Positions 18,879 through 27,242 of a stretch of 64,000 nt of DNA are shown piece by piece. The stretch covers positions 80,558-144,557 of the forward strand of contig JBBIPZ010000002.1 of the NCBI GenBank assembly GCA_037442505.1, given 5' to 3'. The notes below the pieces were generated by a model. It made no database searches, had not been told where the DNA came from, and was given only the letters and a program-made list of their open reading frames with translations. Position numbers and translations under genes: made by a program. The DNA is from JBBIPZ01 sp037442505 [NCBI: Deltaproteobacteria bacterium] (GTDB lineage Bacteria; CALINM01). Each line of letters begins with the position of its first letter. Positions within the stretch are counted from its first letter, which is position 1.

Positions 18879-20952
18879 CAAGCGCCTCTTTACGGCTAAG
18901 CTTAATCTTCCCCTGAGGATCAATGTCAATAACCTTCACCAGTACCTCATCGCCAATTTTAACCACATCAGTAACATTTTTTACACGTTCGTGTGAGAGC
19001 TGAGAAATATGTAGCAAACCGTCAACACCTTGAGCCAACTGAACAAAAGCTCCGTAAGTTTCTATTCTTACAACCTTCCCAAGATAAATGCCACCAAGTT
19101 CTGGCTCAAAAGTGTGCTTCTTTACAAGACTTATAGCCTTATCTGCGGCATCAGCGTTGCTTGAAAAGATATTTACTGTTCCGTCCTCATTAATATCTAT
19201 GTTAACGCCAGTCTGGTCTATTATGCTTCTAATATTTTTCCCACTGGGTCCAATTAAATCTTTTATCTTTTCTTTGTTAATCTTGACAGTGTAAACGCGT
19301 GGTGCATAAATAGATAGACTCTCTTTAGGCTTGCTAATTGTTTTATTCATTATTTCGAGAATGTGTAATCTTCCCTGTTTTGCCTGTTCGAGTGCAGTTC
19401 TTAAGATATCACCAGATACTCCAGTTATTTTAATATCCATCTGAACAGCAGTTATTGCATCTTTTGTTCCGCAAATCTTAAAGTCCATATCGCCAATATG
19501 GTCTTCATCACCAAGGATGTCTGAAAGAACAATAGCCTTGCCGCCCTCAATCATCAGTCCCATCGCAACCCCAGCTACATGTTCTTTAATTGGAACGCCC
19601 GCATCCATTAACGAAAGTGAACCTCCACAAACAGAAGCCATAGATGAAGAACCATTAGATTCAAGGATATCTGAAACTATCCTTATGGTATATGGAAAGA
19701 CAGAACTATCAGGAATGATAGGCATCAATGCCCTTTCTGCAAGAAATCCGTGACCGATTTCCCTTCTACCGGGACCTCTTAAAGGTTTAACTTCGCCGGT
19801 GCAAAATGGGAAAAAGTTGTAATGTAGCATAAAAGATTTAAAAGTTTCACCGAAAAGGGCATCTACCTTTTGCTCGTCTTCAGAAGTGCCAAGAGTAGTA
19901 ACCACAAGTGCCTGGGTTTCTCCACGGGTAAAAACAGCTGAACCATGAGTTCTTGGTAGCAAACCAATTTCACATGTGATAGGCCTAATCTCTTGAGGCG
20001 TTCTGCCGTCTATTCTCTTGCCCGTTTCAAAGATATGTCTTCTAACAACAGTCTTTTCGACCTTTTCTATAGCAAATCCGAGCCATATATCGAGTGATGG
20101 GTCAGAAAACTTTGATTGAACATCTTCTTTTATTATAGAAAAAAGCTCTGCAAGACCTTTTCTACGCTCTGCCTTACTTGTGCTAAAAATCTTTTCCTTA
20201 AAGACATCCTGATATTTAGTTTCGACGTATTTTTCAATTTCTTTAGCAATCTCAGGGAGAGAATATTCTGCTTTTGTAATTCCAAGCTCTTTAATAATAT
20301 CTTCCTGAAACTGTGTAATCTTAATTATCTCTTTATGTGCAATTTCGAGTGCCTTAATAAACTGCTCCTCAGTAACAAAAGTTGCCCTCCCTTCAACCAT
20401 CACTATGGCGTCCTTAGTTCCTGCAACTACAACATCAAGAAGGCTCTTTTCCATCTGCGTTCTTGTAGGATTTATCAAATACTCTCCATCTATCATTCCC
20501 ATCCTAACAGCGCCCACTGGACCTTTAAACGGTGCTCCAGCCAATTCAAGCGCATAAGATGCTCCAATGATGGCAAGAATATCAGGATCGTTTTCCTGAT
20601 CTATCGAAAGAACAGTAGCGATAACCTGTATTTCGTTAAAAAAACCTTTTGGGAAAAGCGGTCTTATTGGCCTATCTATAAGGCGAGAGGTAAGCGTTTC
20701 CTTTTCACTTGGTTTACCTTCTCTTTTAAAGAAACCACCGGGTATCTTGCCCGCTGCGTAAGTTTTCTCGATATAATCACATACCAATGGTAAAAAATCT
20801 GTCCCTACTTTTGGCTCACTGGCTATAACTGCCGTTACAAGTACAACACTCTCCCCATACTGTATAACACACGAACCAGAGGCTTGCTTTGCAAGCTTTC
20901 CCGTTGAAAATACAAGTTCTCTATCGCTTATGCGAATACTTTTTCTATGCAT
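18862..20952 (-). CDS. pnp: Polyribonucleotide nucleotidyltransferase (PNPase)
   Basis: 696 residues. Two RNase PH-like domains (about 1-230 and 310-550), then a KH domain (VKINKEKIKDLIGPSGKNI, about 555-610) and an S1 domain (GGIYLGKVVRIETYGAFVQL, about 620-690). It degrades RNA 3'-5' using phosphate, and family-typical motifs such as FFKREGKPSEKETLTSRLID are intact. It lies 20 bases after rpsO, the widespread rpsO-pnp arrangement. Confidence 0.97.
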   Translation of the reverse strand: MHRKSIRISDRELVFSTGKLAKQASGSCVIQYGESVVLVTAVIASEPKVGTDFLPLVCDYIEKTYAAGKIPGGFFKREGKPSEKETLTSRLIDRPIRPLFPKGFFNEIQVIATVLSIDQENDPDILAIIGASYALELAGAPFKGPVGAVRMGMIDGEYLINPTRTQMEKSLLDVVVAGTKDAIVMVEGRATFVTEEQFIKALEIAHKEIIKITQFQEDIIKELGITKAEYSLPEIAKEIEKYVETKYQDVFKEKIFSTSKAERRKGLAELFSIIKEDVQSKFSDPSLDIWLGFAIEKVEKTVVRRHIFETGKRIDGRTPQEIRPITCEIGLLPRTHGSAVFTRGETQALVVTTLGTSEDEQKVDALFGETFKSFMLHYNFFPFCTGEVKPLRGPGRREIGHGFLAERALMPIIPDSSVFPYTIRIVSDILESNGSSSMASVCGGSLSLMDAGVPIKEHVAGVAMGLMIEGGKAIVLSDILGDEDHIGDMDFKICGTKDAITAVQMDIKITGVSGDILRTALEQAKQGRLHILEIMNKTISKPKESLSIYAPRVYTVKINKEKIKDLIGPSGKNIRSIIDQTGVNIDINEDGTVNIFSSNADAADKAISLVKKHTFEPELGGIYLGKVVRIETYGAFVQLAQGVDGLLHISQLSHERVKNVTDVVKIGDEVLVKVIDIDPQGKIKLSRKEALGERTS

Positions 20953-20972
20953 TTGAATTTATCAGCCTCCAG

Positions 20973-21242
20973 TTATTTACGGATACCTAAACGATTAATA
21001 ATTTCTTTGTAGCTCTGGAAATTATGATCCTTTAGATAATCCAACAACTTTCTTCTCTGGCTGACAAGCTTCAAAAGCCCTCGCCTTGAGCTAAAATCCT
21101 TTTTGTGTGTTTTAAAATGTTCAGTCAGATAGTTTATCCTGCCCGTGAGTAAAGCAATCTGAACCTCTGGAGAACCTGTATCGCCTTCAAACCTGCGAAA
21201 CTGACTGATTAACTCCTGCTTTCTTTCTTTGTTTAAAGTCAT
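20973..21242 (-). CDS. rpsO: 30S ribosomal protein S15
   Basis: 89 residues, the standard S15 length, with the 16S-binding signature [17 protein letters not shown] near residues 20-36 and the family core around [19 protein letters not shown]. It binds the central domain of 16S rRNA early in 30S assembly. An AGGAGG Shine-Dalgarno lies 7 bases before the ATG and a promoter-like pair lies just upstream. It leads the rpsO-pnp-M16-dut unit. Confidence 0.98.
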   Translation of the reverse strand: MTLNKERKQELISQFRRFEGDTGSPEVQIALLTGRINYLTEHFKTHKKDFSSRRGLLKLVSQRRKLLDYLKDHNFQSYKEIINRLGIRK

Positions 21243-21274
21243 TTAAAAACCTCCTATCAATATTAAGGTTTAAA

Positions 21275-21303
21275 AATTTACCATAAAATTAAACATTTGT
21301 AAA
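21275..21303 (-). promoter_or_regulatory. Probable rpsO-pnp promoter
   Basis: On the minus strand, TTTACA (21298-21303) and TAAATT (21275-21280) are separated by 17 bases and lie about 33 bases before the rpsO ATG. Both hexamers differ from consensus at one or two positions; the assignment rests on spacing and place. Confidence 0.5.
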
Positions 21304-21342
21304 CATAATTTTATCTGCAAGCCAGATAGGGAAAAAAGCTTC

Positions 21343-21358
21343 TGGCAAAATATTTGCA
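21343..21358 (+). promoter_or_regulatory. Sigma-54-like promoter in rpsO-aroF spacer
   Basis: TGGCAAAATATTTGCA has the GG (21344-21345) and GC (21356-21357) dinucleotides exactly 12 bases apart, as in -24/-12 promoters. Transcription would start near 21369 and run into the aroF leader. No activator gene or binding site is recognised nearby and a chance match is possible. Confidence 0.35.
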
Positions 21359-21450
21359 TATGAGATTAGATTTTTAGGTCACGTCGTTCCCTCTAAATGA
21401 GTTAAAAAAGAAGTGTAAAAGACGACTGAAATAAATTAGCAAAATTATAA

Positions 21451-21479
21451 TTGACTTTGGTAATAAAACACAATAAAAT
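21451..21479 (+). promoter_or_regulatory. Promoter of the aroF leader
   Basis: TTGACT (21451-21456), a 17-base spacer and TAAAAT (21474-21479) form a good sigma-70 promoter. The predicted start falls at about 21486, right at the ATG of a 34-codon leader reading frame, so that frame would be translated from a leaderless message. Confidence 0.6.
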
Positions 21480-21486
21480 TGTCGCT

Positions 21487-21591
21487 ATGTATATCAGCAC
21501 AGGTGTTGTCCCGGCAAGTCATGTTCGATTTAGTCGATTTAGTTTGTTCCGTCGATCTGTAAGGAGGGGCAACTGTGTCTTAATTTTTTAG
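21487..21591 (+). CDS. Putative leader peptide of DAHP synthase attenuator
   Basis: A 34-codon reading frame runs from ATG at 21487 to TAG at 21589-21591. Its middle reads VRFSRFSLFRRSVRR and has Phe codons at 21529, 21538 and 21547, with one more as the last codon. There is no Shine-Dalgarno, but the frame begins where the transcript is predicted to start. Its 3' part covers the first strand of an alternative RNA helix that competes with the terminator before aroF. That is the layout of a transcription attenuation leader. Translation has not been shown, and the Phe content (3 in 7 codons) is moderate. Confidence 0.45.
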   Translation: MYISTGVVPASHVRFSRFSLFRRSVRRGNCVLIF

Positions 21592-21632
21592 TTTTCAAAT
21601 ATTGAATGTAGTAATTACAAATTAAGCCACAG
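21573..21632 (+). promoter_or_regulatory. Antiterminator helix of the aroF leader
   Basis: Bases 21573-21584 (CTGTGTCTTAAT) can pair with 21621-21632 (ATTAAGCCACAG): 11 of 12 positions match. The second strand includes most of the 5' arm of the terminator at 21624-21660, so the two structures exclude each other. The first strand lies in the last codons of the leader frame, where a ribosome finishing translation would mask it. Confidence 0.55.
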
Positions 21633-21660
21633 GCGGCAAAAGCCCTTGTGGCTTTTTTAT
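21624..21660 (+). terminator. Rho-independent terminator (attenuator) ahead of aroF
   Basis: The outer stem pairs 21624-21633 (AAGCCACAGG) with 21645-21654 (one G-U). A bulged C at 21634 and an inner 3-bp stem around an AAAA loop follow. The hairpin runs into TTTTTTATTTTTT. It sits between the leader frame and the aroF Shine-Dalgarno, so it ends transcription before aroF unless the alternative helix forms. Confidence 0.85.
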
Positions 21661-21683
21661 TTTTTTCCAAAGGAGGTTTAATT

Positions 21684-22700
21684 ATGATTATTGTTTTGAA
21701 ACCCGGGTGTAAAGAAGAAGAAATCAAGACAGTTATTGAGAAGGTAGAAGAGTTAGGTTTTAAGGCGCACACTATAGTAGGCGTTGAAAGAACAGTTATA
21801 GGGGCAGTTGGCGACGAAAGGGGCAAACCAAAACTTCAAGCATTACAGGCTCTATCGTGTGTTGAGAGTGTTGTACCTATCTTAAAACCATACAAGCTGG
21901 CAAGCAGGGAATTTAAAAATGAGCCCACTGTTGTAAAGATATATGAGGCTGCATTTGGGAGAGAATATTTTGGTGTGATAGCTGGTCCTTGTTCTGTAGA
22001 ATCTGAAAAACAGATTATCGAGACCGCTATTAAAGTAAAGGAAGCGGGCGCAAAAATGCTAAGAGGAGGGGCATTTAAACCAAGGACATCACCTTACGCG
22101 TTTCAAGGCTTAGAAAAGGAAGGATTAAAACTTCTTGCTATGGCAAGGAAAGAGTCTGGGTTACCTTTTGTAACAGAGGTGGTAAATCCAGAAGACGTGG
22201 AATTGGTGGGAGAATATGCTGATATGCTTCAAATTGGGGCAAGAAATGTTCAAAACTTTTCATTGTTGAAAAAGGCGGGCAAGTTTGGGAAACCTGTTTT
22301 GCTAAAAAGGGGAATGTCAACAACAATACAAGAGTTTTTAATGTCTGCTGAGTATATACTTTCAGAAGGAGTTAAAGACCTTATTTTGTGTGAAAGAGGC
22401 ATCAGAACGTTTGAAACTGCAACAAGAAATACACTTGATATTTCCGCTATTCCAGTAATTCAGGAACAGTCACATCTTCCAATAATCATCGACCCATCTC
22501 ATGCGACAGGTGTAAGAAGATATGTTGCACCATTGTGTTTTGCAGCGATGGCATGTGGCGCAGATGGACTGATTGTTGAGGTGCATCCAGAACCAGAAAA
22601 GGCTCTTTGTGACGGACCACAATCTTTACGTATCGAAGAGTTTAAAAAAATAATGGATGAGTTGTTACGACTATCTGAATTTAATGGAAAAATAGTTTAA
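21684..22700 (+). CDS. aroF: 3-deoxy-7-phosphoheptulonate (DAHP) synthase, Thermotoga-like type
   Basis: 338 residues from the ATG at 21684, set by AAAGGAGG seven bases upstream (the frame is open further 5' but that part lies in the terminator). An N-terminal ferredoxin-like/ACT-type domain (1-65), which in Thermotoga DAHP synthase gives feedback inhibition by Phe/Tyr, precedes the type I-beta barrel with GPCSVESEKQI (near 96), KMLRGGAFKPRTSPYAFQG (near 123) and IIDPSHATG (near 267). It condenses PEP and erythrose-4-phosphate, the first shikimate step. The upstream attenuator suggests control by aromatic amino acid supply as well. Confidence 0.95.
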   Translation: MIIVLKPGCKEEEIKTVIEKVEELGFKAHTIVGVERTVIGAVGDERGKPKLQALQALSCVESVVPILKPYKLASREFKNEPTVVKIYEAAFGREYFGVIAGPCSVESEKQIIETAIKVKEAGAKMLRGGAFKPRTSPYAFQGLEKEGLKLLAMARKESGLPFVTEVVNPEDVELVGEYADMLQIGARNVQNFSLLKKAGKFGKPVLLKRGMSTTIQEFLMSAEYILSEGVKDLILCERGIRTFETATRNTLDISAIPVIQEQSHLPIIIDPSHATGVRRYVAPLCFAAMACGADGLIVEVHPEPEKALCDGPQSLRIEEFKKIMDELLRLSEFNGKIV

Positions 22701-22721
22701 AAGTTGTGATAATATTTTTTA

Positions 22722-23516
22722 GTGTTGAAAGGTTCGGTTTTTTTAATAGCAGAGTTTGGTTTTGTTAACAAGGTATTGAAAGAGAGGAAGAAACGTCTTT
22801 TCCAAAAAGTTTTCTTGCTCTCTCTTTTGTGTCATATTGTTTTCGTGTTTGTGTTGATAACCGCACCTTACAAAAAAAATAACGAATTAAAACAACAAAT
22901 TGTAGAAATAATCGATGCATCATACGTTCCTTTGCCGTCTGAAGATGAAACTAAAGTTGAAACAAACGAGACTGTAACTCAAACTTCAGCAGAAGAGAAG
23001 TCTAAATCGGCTGAAAAAAAAGAACAGACACAGGAAAACATACCTGAGAAAAAAGAGTTCAGTTTGCCAGAAAGAAAGGTTTTAGATAGAAAGAGACCTG
23101 ATACCAGCTGGCGTAAAGAAGTTGAGAAAAAATTTCAAGCCGAAAAACCTCAAAAAATAAGTGTATCGAGGGCAGATTTAGAGTATAAAAAACATGCTCC
23201 TCAAAGCATTAATGCATCAACGTCAGCAAATTCGCAATCGTATATAAGAATGTTGGGTTTTATGATAAGAAACCATTGGTATGTTCCTGAGGATTATGGA
23301 CACAAATTTTATGGTTTATCAGCTGAACTTGAGGTTAGTTTAGACACAAACGGATATATAAAAAATGTGGAGGTTGTTCGCTCTTCTGGCAATGGCTTAT
23401 TTGATAACTATGCTAAAGAGGCGGTAATCAAAACAGTTAGATTTCCTCTGCCGCCAAAAGAAATGTTTGAAAATATATTTTTAAATGGTAAAATAACAGT
23501 AGAGTTTAAACCGTGA
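22722..23516 (+). CDS. tolA: TolA/TonB-type energy-transducing protein
   Basis: 264 residues. One N-terminal membrane helix (about 27-48), a long charged Lys/Glu-rich linker (about 55-165) and a C-terminal TonB/TolA-like domain (about 170-262, with LEVSLDTNGYIKNVEVVRSSG). It would span the periplasm and link inner-membrane energy to the Tol-Pal complex. Placement directly before tolB supports TolA over TonB. tolQ and tolR are not upstream here. The start is uncertain: the GTG at 22722 has no Shine-Dalgarno, and a TTG at 22776 would leave a more typical short N-terminus. Confidence 0.8.
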   Translation: MLKGSVFLIAEFGFVNKVLKERKKRLFQKVFLLSLLCHIVFVFVLITAPYKKNNELKQQIVEIIDASYVPLPSEDETKVETNETVTQTSAEEKSKSAEKKEQTQENIPEKKEFSLPERKVLDRKRPDTSWRKEVEKKFQAEKPQKISVSRADLEYKKHAPQSINASTSANSQSYIRMLGFMIRNHWYVPEDYGHKFYGLSAELEVSLDTNGYIKNVEVVRSSGNGLFDNYAKEAVIKTVRFPLPPKEMFENIFLNGKITVEFKP

Positions 23517-24688
23517 AATATTTGAAATATCTAATTTTTGTTCTGCTTTTTGTGTCAATTTCTGGATTTAAAATTGAAATAACAAACCCAAATTTGCGTC
23601 CTTTCAGGTTATTTATCGATGAATTTAGAGCAAAACACGGCGAAAAGATTTATTCGCAAGTAGTTTCTAACTTGAAAATGTTACCTAATATCGTGTTTTC
23701 AAATACCAGGGATGCTGCTGATTATGAAGTTTCTATGAACACAGAAGCAGACACTTTTAATGCTATACTTACAAATGTAAAAACAGGAGAGTTTTTTACT
23801 TTTAAGTTAAAACCTTTTGCTACTGATATCATTTCTAATGCAAACCTTCTTTCCGATAAGCTTTATGAAAAGATAACACAAACGAAAGGCATTTTTAGTA
23901 CAAAGATAGTCTTCTCTATGAACTGGAAAGGTGTAAGACAGATCTTTCTTACAGACATTACTGGAAAGATGTTTAAAAAACTAACTAATAATAAAAGCGA
24001 TTCCATTGCACCAAAAATTTCTCATAATAGACGATATGTTGTCTATACTCAGTATCTTAATGGTTCCGGTACCGCCTTAAGATTGATTGACTTAGAAACT
24101 CTTGAAGATAAACTTTTGCTTTCTTCTAAAGAGATTAACCTCGCTGGTGGCTTTGAAAAGGATGATAAATCAATACTCTATGTTAGCTTTGATGGAAAGG
24201 TATCCCGAATTTATGCGCTATCTATACAAGACAATCATAAAAATGAGCTTTATCGCACTCGTGCAAGGGTTGTAAGCCCTGTAACCACTTTTGAAGTAGG
24301 CAGGATTGCATTTGTTTCTGACGAGTATGGAAGCCCACAAATATTTACTTTAAATATATCAGATAAGAAGGTACAAAGGGTTTCGCAAAATCCAGGTTAT
24401 ATCACATCACCATCTTTTACAGTTCAAGGAACACACTATGCTTATATTGGACAGGCTAATGGCAACCGAAATATTTATATAACTTCGTTAGATGGGAGCG
24501 ATTTTGTTCTACTAACACATGGGAAAACGAACTATGAAGATCCCGTTTGGTTGGAAAACGAAAGATTTATATTGTCGTACAGTTTTAACAAAGAATCTTC
24601 AAAAGTCATTTTAATTGACATACCAACACAGCAGAATATAATATTATTTAGTGTGCCGGCAAAAATTAGTTATATGTCTGCACGCTAA
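23513..24688 (+). CDS. tolB: Tol-Pal system beta-propeller protein TolB
   Basis: 391 residues: an N-terminal signal sequence (LIFVLLFVSISGF), an N-terminal alpha/beta domain (about 20-130) and a six-bladed WD40-like propeller with repeated segments such as SIAPKISHNRRYVVYTQYL and SPSFTVQGTHYAYIG. TolB is periplasmic and binds Pal at the outer membrane. It starts at a GTG that overlaps the tolA stop (GTGA). Divergent from the E. coli protein but clear in architecture and context. Confidence 0.9.
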   Translation: MKYLKYLIFVLLFVSISGFKIEITNPNLRPFRLFIDEFRAKHGEKIYSQVVSNLKMLPNIVFSNTRDAADYEVSMNTEADTFNAILTNVKTGEFFTFKLKPFATDIISNANLLSDKLYEKITQTKGIFSTKIVFSMNWKGVRQIFLTDITGKMFKKLTNNKSDSIAPKISHNRRYVVYTQYLNGSGTALRLIDLETLEDKLLLSSKEINLAGGFEKDDKSILYVSFDGKVSRIYALSIQDNHKNELYRTRARVVSPVTTFEVGRIAFVSDEYGSPQIFTLNISDKKVQRVSQNPGYITSPSFTVQGTHYAYIGQANGNRNIYITSLDGSDFVLLTHGKTNYEDPVWLENERFILSYSFNKESSKVILIDIPTQQNIILFSVPAKISYMSAR

Positions 24689-24702
24689 GGGGGATAAAAG
24701 AT

Positions 24703-25302
24703 ATGAAAAAATTTATATTATTTTTTCTGTTATTAATATTGGTGGCTTGTGCGAAACCTGCTATTGAGGCACCAAAGGTTCAAAACGAACCAGTCCTTAA
24801 TGGCAAGGAAGAGGCTGTTTTGAAAGATGCGATTGATAATAAGGCTAAAACAGATAAGTCTAATTTAGAAGAGCTGCAGGGTCTAAAAAAGTTGTCTCCT
24901 GAGGATATAACCCCTGATATGATTGCAAATGCACAGCATGCTCTTTCAGATGCGACGATAGAGAAGGGTGCTCTTGCCAAGATGATACATTTTGACTTTG
25001 ATAGCTACGAATTGACAGCAGAAGCCAAACAGGTTCTGGATGAAGTCGCAAAATATTTAAATGAATATAAAACGTTAAGGATAGTCATAGAAGGGCATTG
25101 CGACGAAAGGGGAACAAGAGAGTATAATCTGGCTTTAGGGATGAAAAGGGCTGAAGTTGCAAAAAAATATTTGTCTGATCTGGGTATAGCCGAGAGTAGG
25201 CTCGAAATTGTTAGCTATGGGAAGGATAAGCCCTTAATTGAAGGTTCTGGAGAAGAGGTCTGGAGTAAAAATAGAAGGGATCAATTTAGACGTATTCAGT
25301 GA
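24703..25302 (+). CDS. pal: Peptidoglycan-associated lipoprotein
   Basis: 199 residues. A lipoprotein signal with lipobox LVAC (Cys16), a variable linker, and an OmpA-like peptidoglycan-binding domain (about 88-199) with IHFDFDSYELTAEAKQVLD and VIEGHCDERGTREYNLALG. Pal anchors the outer membrane to the cell wall and partners with TolB. AAGGGGGATAAA before the ATG serves as ribosome site. Its stop overlaps the next start (GTGA). Confidence 0.96.
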   Translation: MKKFILFFLLLILVACAKPAIEAPKVQNEPVLNGKEEAVLKDAIDNKAKTDKSNLEELQGLKKLSPEDITPDMIANAQHALSDATIEKGALAKMIHFDFDSYELTAEAKQVLDEVAKYLNEYKTLRIVIEGHCDERGTREYNLALGMKRAEVAKKYLSDLGIAESRLEIVSYGKDKPLIEGSGEEVWSKNRRDQFRRIQ

Positions 25303-26159
25303 AAAAACTTGTCTTATATTTCTGTATTGTATTAATTTCAGGCTGTGTCGTTAGCAAAGAAGAGTTTTATTCGCTTCAAAGAGACGTTGCCGTCTTGAAG
25401 AATGATTTTAGGGAGAATGCGGCACTTTTCAGCACTGAAGCTGGTGAGATTAAGTCAAGCACAAAACGGCTGGATGAGCTTCATCGTAACTTGAGAAAGA
25501 GTTTTGCCGATACAAATGCGCATATTGAAGATTTAGAAAAAGAAGTAAACAAATTAAAAGGCGACTACGATTCTTTAGAAAAAAAGTTTAACAGCATTAA
25601 TCAGAATGTTTCTGATGCTATAAAGTTTCAGAAGGATATGATTAAAGCAGATAGGGCAGAAATCAAAAAGATTTCAGATAGCTTAACGGCGTTAAAAGCA
25701 TCTCAATCTACTATATTTTCCAACATATCAACGATTTACACTATTTTAAAAACACAAAACACCGGCGTGAAGGGTGATAAAGAAGCTAATGAACAGGAAA
25801 AAAAAGCTATTTATGACGCCGCGCTCTCTCTATATAATAAAGCTGATTACAATGCAGCGATAGAACGATTTACTTACTTTGCCATCAGATTTCCTTACGA
25901 TAATCTGGCGGTAAATGCCTTATACTGGATAGGAGAATGTTATTACGCACAGAAAAATTACGATTATGCTGTGCAGTATTTTCATAGAGTAGTGACAGAT
26001 TATCCAAACTCTAATAAGGTTGCAGCAGCGCTTTTAAAGGAGGCAATGACATTGAAAGAGTTGGGGATGGATAAAGAATCAAATGCTGCTTACGAGGAGT
26101 TACTTTATCGTTTTCCTTATTCTGAAGAAGCTAAAAAACATAAAGAAAAGAAGAAGTGA
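25299..26159 (+). CDS. cpoB: Cell division coordinator CpoB/YbgF (TPR protein)
   Basis: 286 residues with a lipobox-like LISGC (Cys16), a long coiled coil (about 20-150) and a C-terminal TPR domain (about 165-280, IYDAALSLYNKADYNAAIERF and YWIGECYYAQKNYDYAVQYF). CpoB coordinates peptidoglycan synthesis with Tol-driven outer membrane constriction. The GTG start overlaps the pal stop by 4 bases and its own stop overlaps acyP the same way. A lipidated form is suggested by the signal; the E. coli protein is soluble periplasmic. Confidence 0.9.
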   Translation: MKKLVLYFCIVLISGCVVSKEEFYSLQRDVAVLKNDFRENAALFSTEAGEIKSSTKRLDELHRNLRKSFADTNAHIEDLEKEVNKLKGDYDSLEKKFNSINQNVSDAIKFQKDMIKADRAEIKKISDSLTALKASQSTIFSNISTIYTILKTQNTGVKGDKEANEQEKKAIYDAALSLYNKADYNAAIERFTYFAIRFPYDNLAVNALYWIGECYYAQKNYDYAVQYFHRVVTDYPNSNKVAAALLKEAMTLKELGMDKESNAAYEELLYRFPYSEEAKKHKEKKK

Positions 26160-26437
26160 ACTCATACAAACGTGTTAAAATTACAGTTAAAGGCAAAGTT
26201 CAGGGTGTGTGGTATAGGCAATCAACACTTGAAATTGCCACGAAATTAGATATAAAAGGCTGGGTTAGAAATCTCCACAATGGCGATGTAGAAATAACAG
26301 CAGAAGGTGAAGCTGAAGCGTTAGAATCGCTTATAGAGTGGTGCAAAAAAGGTCCACCGCTTGCAGTGGTAAAAGAAGTTAACGTTGTCGAACAATCGTA
26401 CATAGGTGATCTTACGGAGTTTCAAATAACTCGTTAA
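26156..26437 (+). CDS. acyP: Acylphosphatase
   Basis: 93 residues, standard acylphosphatase size. It has the substrate-binding GKVQGVWYRQSTLEIA (catalytic Arg near residue 22) and GWVRNLHNGDVEITAEGE with the catalytic Asn. It hydrolyses acyl phosphates such as carbamoyl phosphate and 1,3-bisphosphoglycerate. The GTG start overlaps the cpoB stop, so it rides on the tol-pal operon without an obvious functional link. Confidence 0.94.
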   Translation: MNSYKRVKITVKGKVQGVWYRQSTLEIATKLDIKGWVRNLHNGDVEITAEGEAEALESLIEWCKKGPPLAVVKEVNVVEQSYIGDLTEFQITR

Positions 26438-26558
26438 ATAATTTACTACCACTTTAAGATGCCAGGTCGCTATCCAACCTTCGAATTTAGAAAATAGGCA
26501 GGATTAATTTTTAGTTGCCTTTGTCATCTTTTTTGTATTTTTTTTATCAAAATAGGCA

Positions 26559-26564
26559 TATAAT
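26559..26564 (+). promoter_or_regulatory. -10 element of the OB-fold protein gene
   Basis: A perfect TATAAT at 26559-26564. With a transcription start near 26571, the mRNA would carry a short leader containing the AGGAGG at 26583-26588. No good -35 hexamer is visible at 17 bases. Confidence 0.45.
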
Positions 26565-26594
26565 TAAATAATGCTAACTTTTAGGAGGTTTTAC

Positions 26595-27242
26595 TTGAAA
26601 ACTTTTATTTTTGCTATTCTATTGTTATTTACGCCGGTCCTTACCTTTTCTCAGCAACAGGGACACAAAGGCACAGTGCTTCAAACTTTTCAGGTGGAAG
26701 GTTACACTTATATGGAGATAAAGGATGGAAACGTAACAAAATGGATCGCGAGTCCAACCCTTGATGTCAAGAAAGGCGACATAGTTGAGACATCTTATGG
26801 TATGCTAATGCCGGATTTTGATAGCCCAACGCTAAAAAGAACATTTAAGGAGATTTATTTTGTCACCCGGGCAAGTGTTGTGTCTCCTGCTGTACCTAAA
26901 GATGCGCCTAAAAAACCAAAACCTGCCGCCAGGCCTAAGGGCAAATTCTATACTGTTTCAGAAGTTATAGAAAATAAAGACGCGCTTGCAGGTAAAACAG
27001 TGGTTTTTAAAGCCAAGGTAACTAAATACACCCCTTCTATTATGCAAAAAAACTGGCTACACGTAACTAACGAAACTGAAACTAAAGAAAAGATTGATCT
27101 TGTTGTAACGACTAATGACGAGACGAAAGCAGGAGAAGTTGTAAAGATAGAGGGCTTATTAACAGTTAACAAAAATTTGGGCTCCGGTTATTTTTTCCCT
27201 ATAATCATAGAGGATGCCAAAGTTTCTACGATAAAGGATTAG
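26595..27242 (+). CDS. Secreted OB-fold-like protein (NrfJ-related)
   Basis: 215 residues from TTG at 26595, chosen because AGGAGG lies 6 bases before it and the product then starts with a clean signal peptide (MKTFIFAILLLFTPVLTFS). An ATG eight codons upstream is in frame but lies before the Shine-Dalgarno. The mature protein has an N-terminal half (about 22-90, GTVLQTFQVEGYTYMEI), a Pro/Lys linker (about 105-122) and a C-terminal OB-like domain (about 125-212). Similar exported OB-fold proteins occur next to cytochrome systems, but no function is established here. Confidence 0.7.
   Translation: MKTFIFAILLLFTPVLTFSQQQGHKGTVLQTFQVEGYTYMEIKDGNVTKWIASPTLDVKKGDIVETSYGMLMPDFDSPTLKRTFKEIYFVTRASVVSPAVPKDAPKKPKPAARPKGKFYTVSEVIENKDALAGKTVVFKAKVTKYTPSIMQKNWLHVTNETETKEKIDLVVTTNDETKAGEVVKIEGLLTVNKNLGSGYFFPIIIEDAKVSTIKD

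Noticed and set aside
20116-20793. A 225-codon frame on the plus strand within pnp
   Set aside because: It lies antisense to strongly conserved PNPase codons, its product is rich in Phe, Cys and Asn as expected of a shadow frame, and it has no Shine-Dalgarno.
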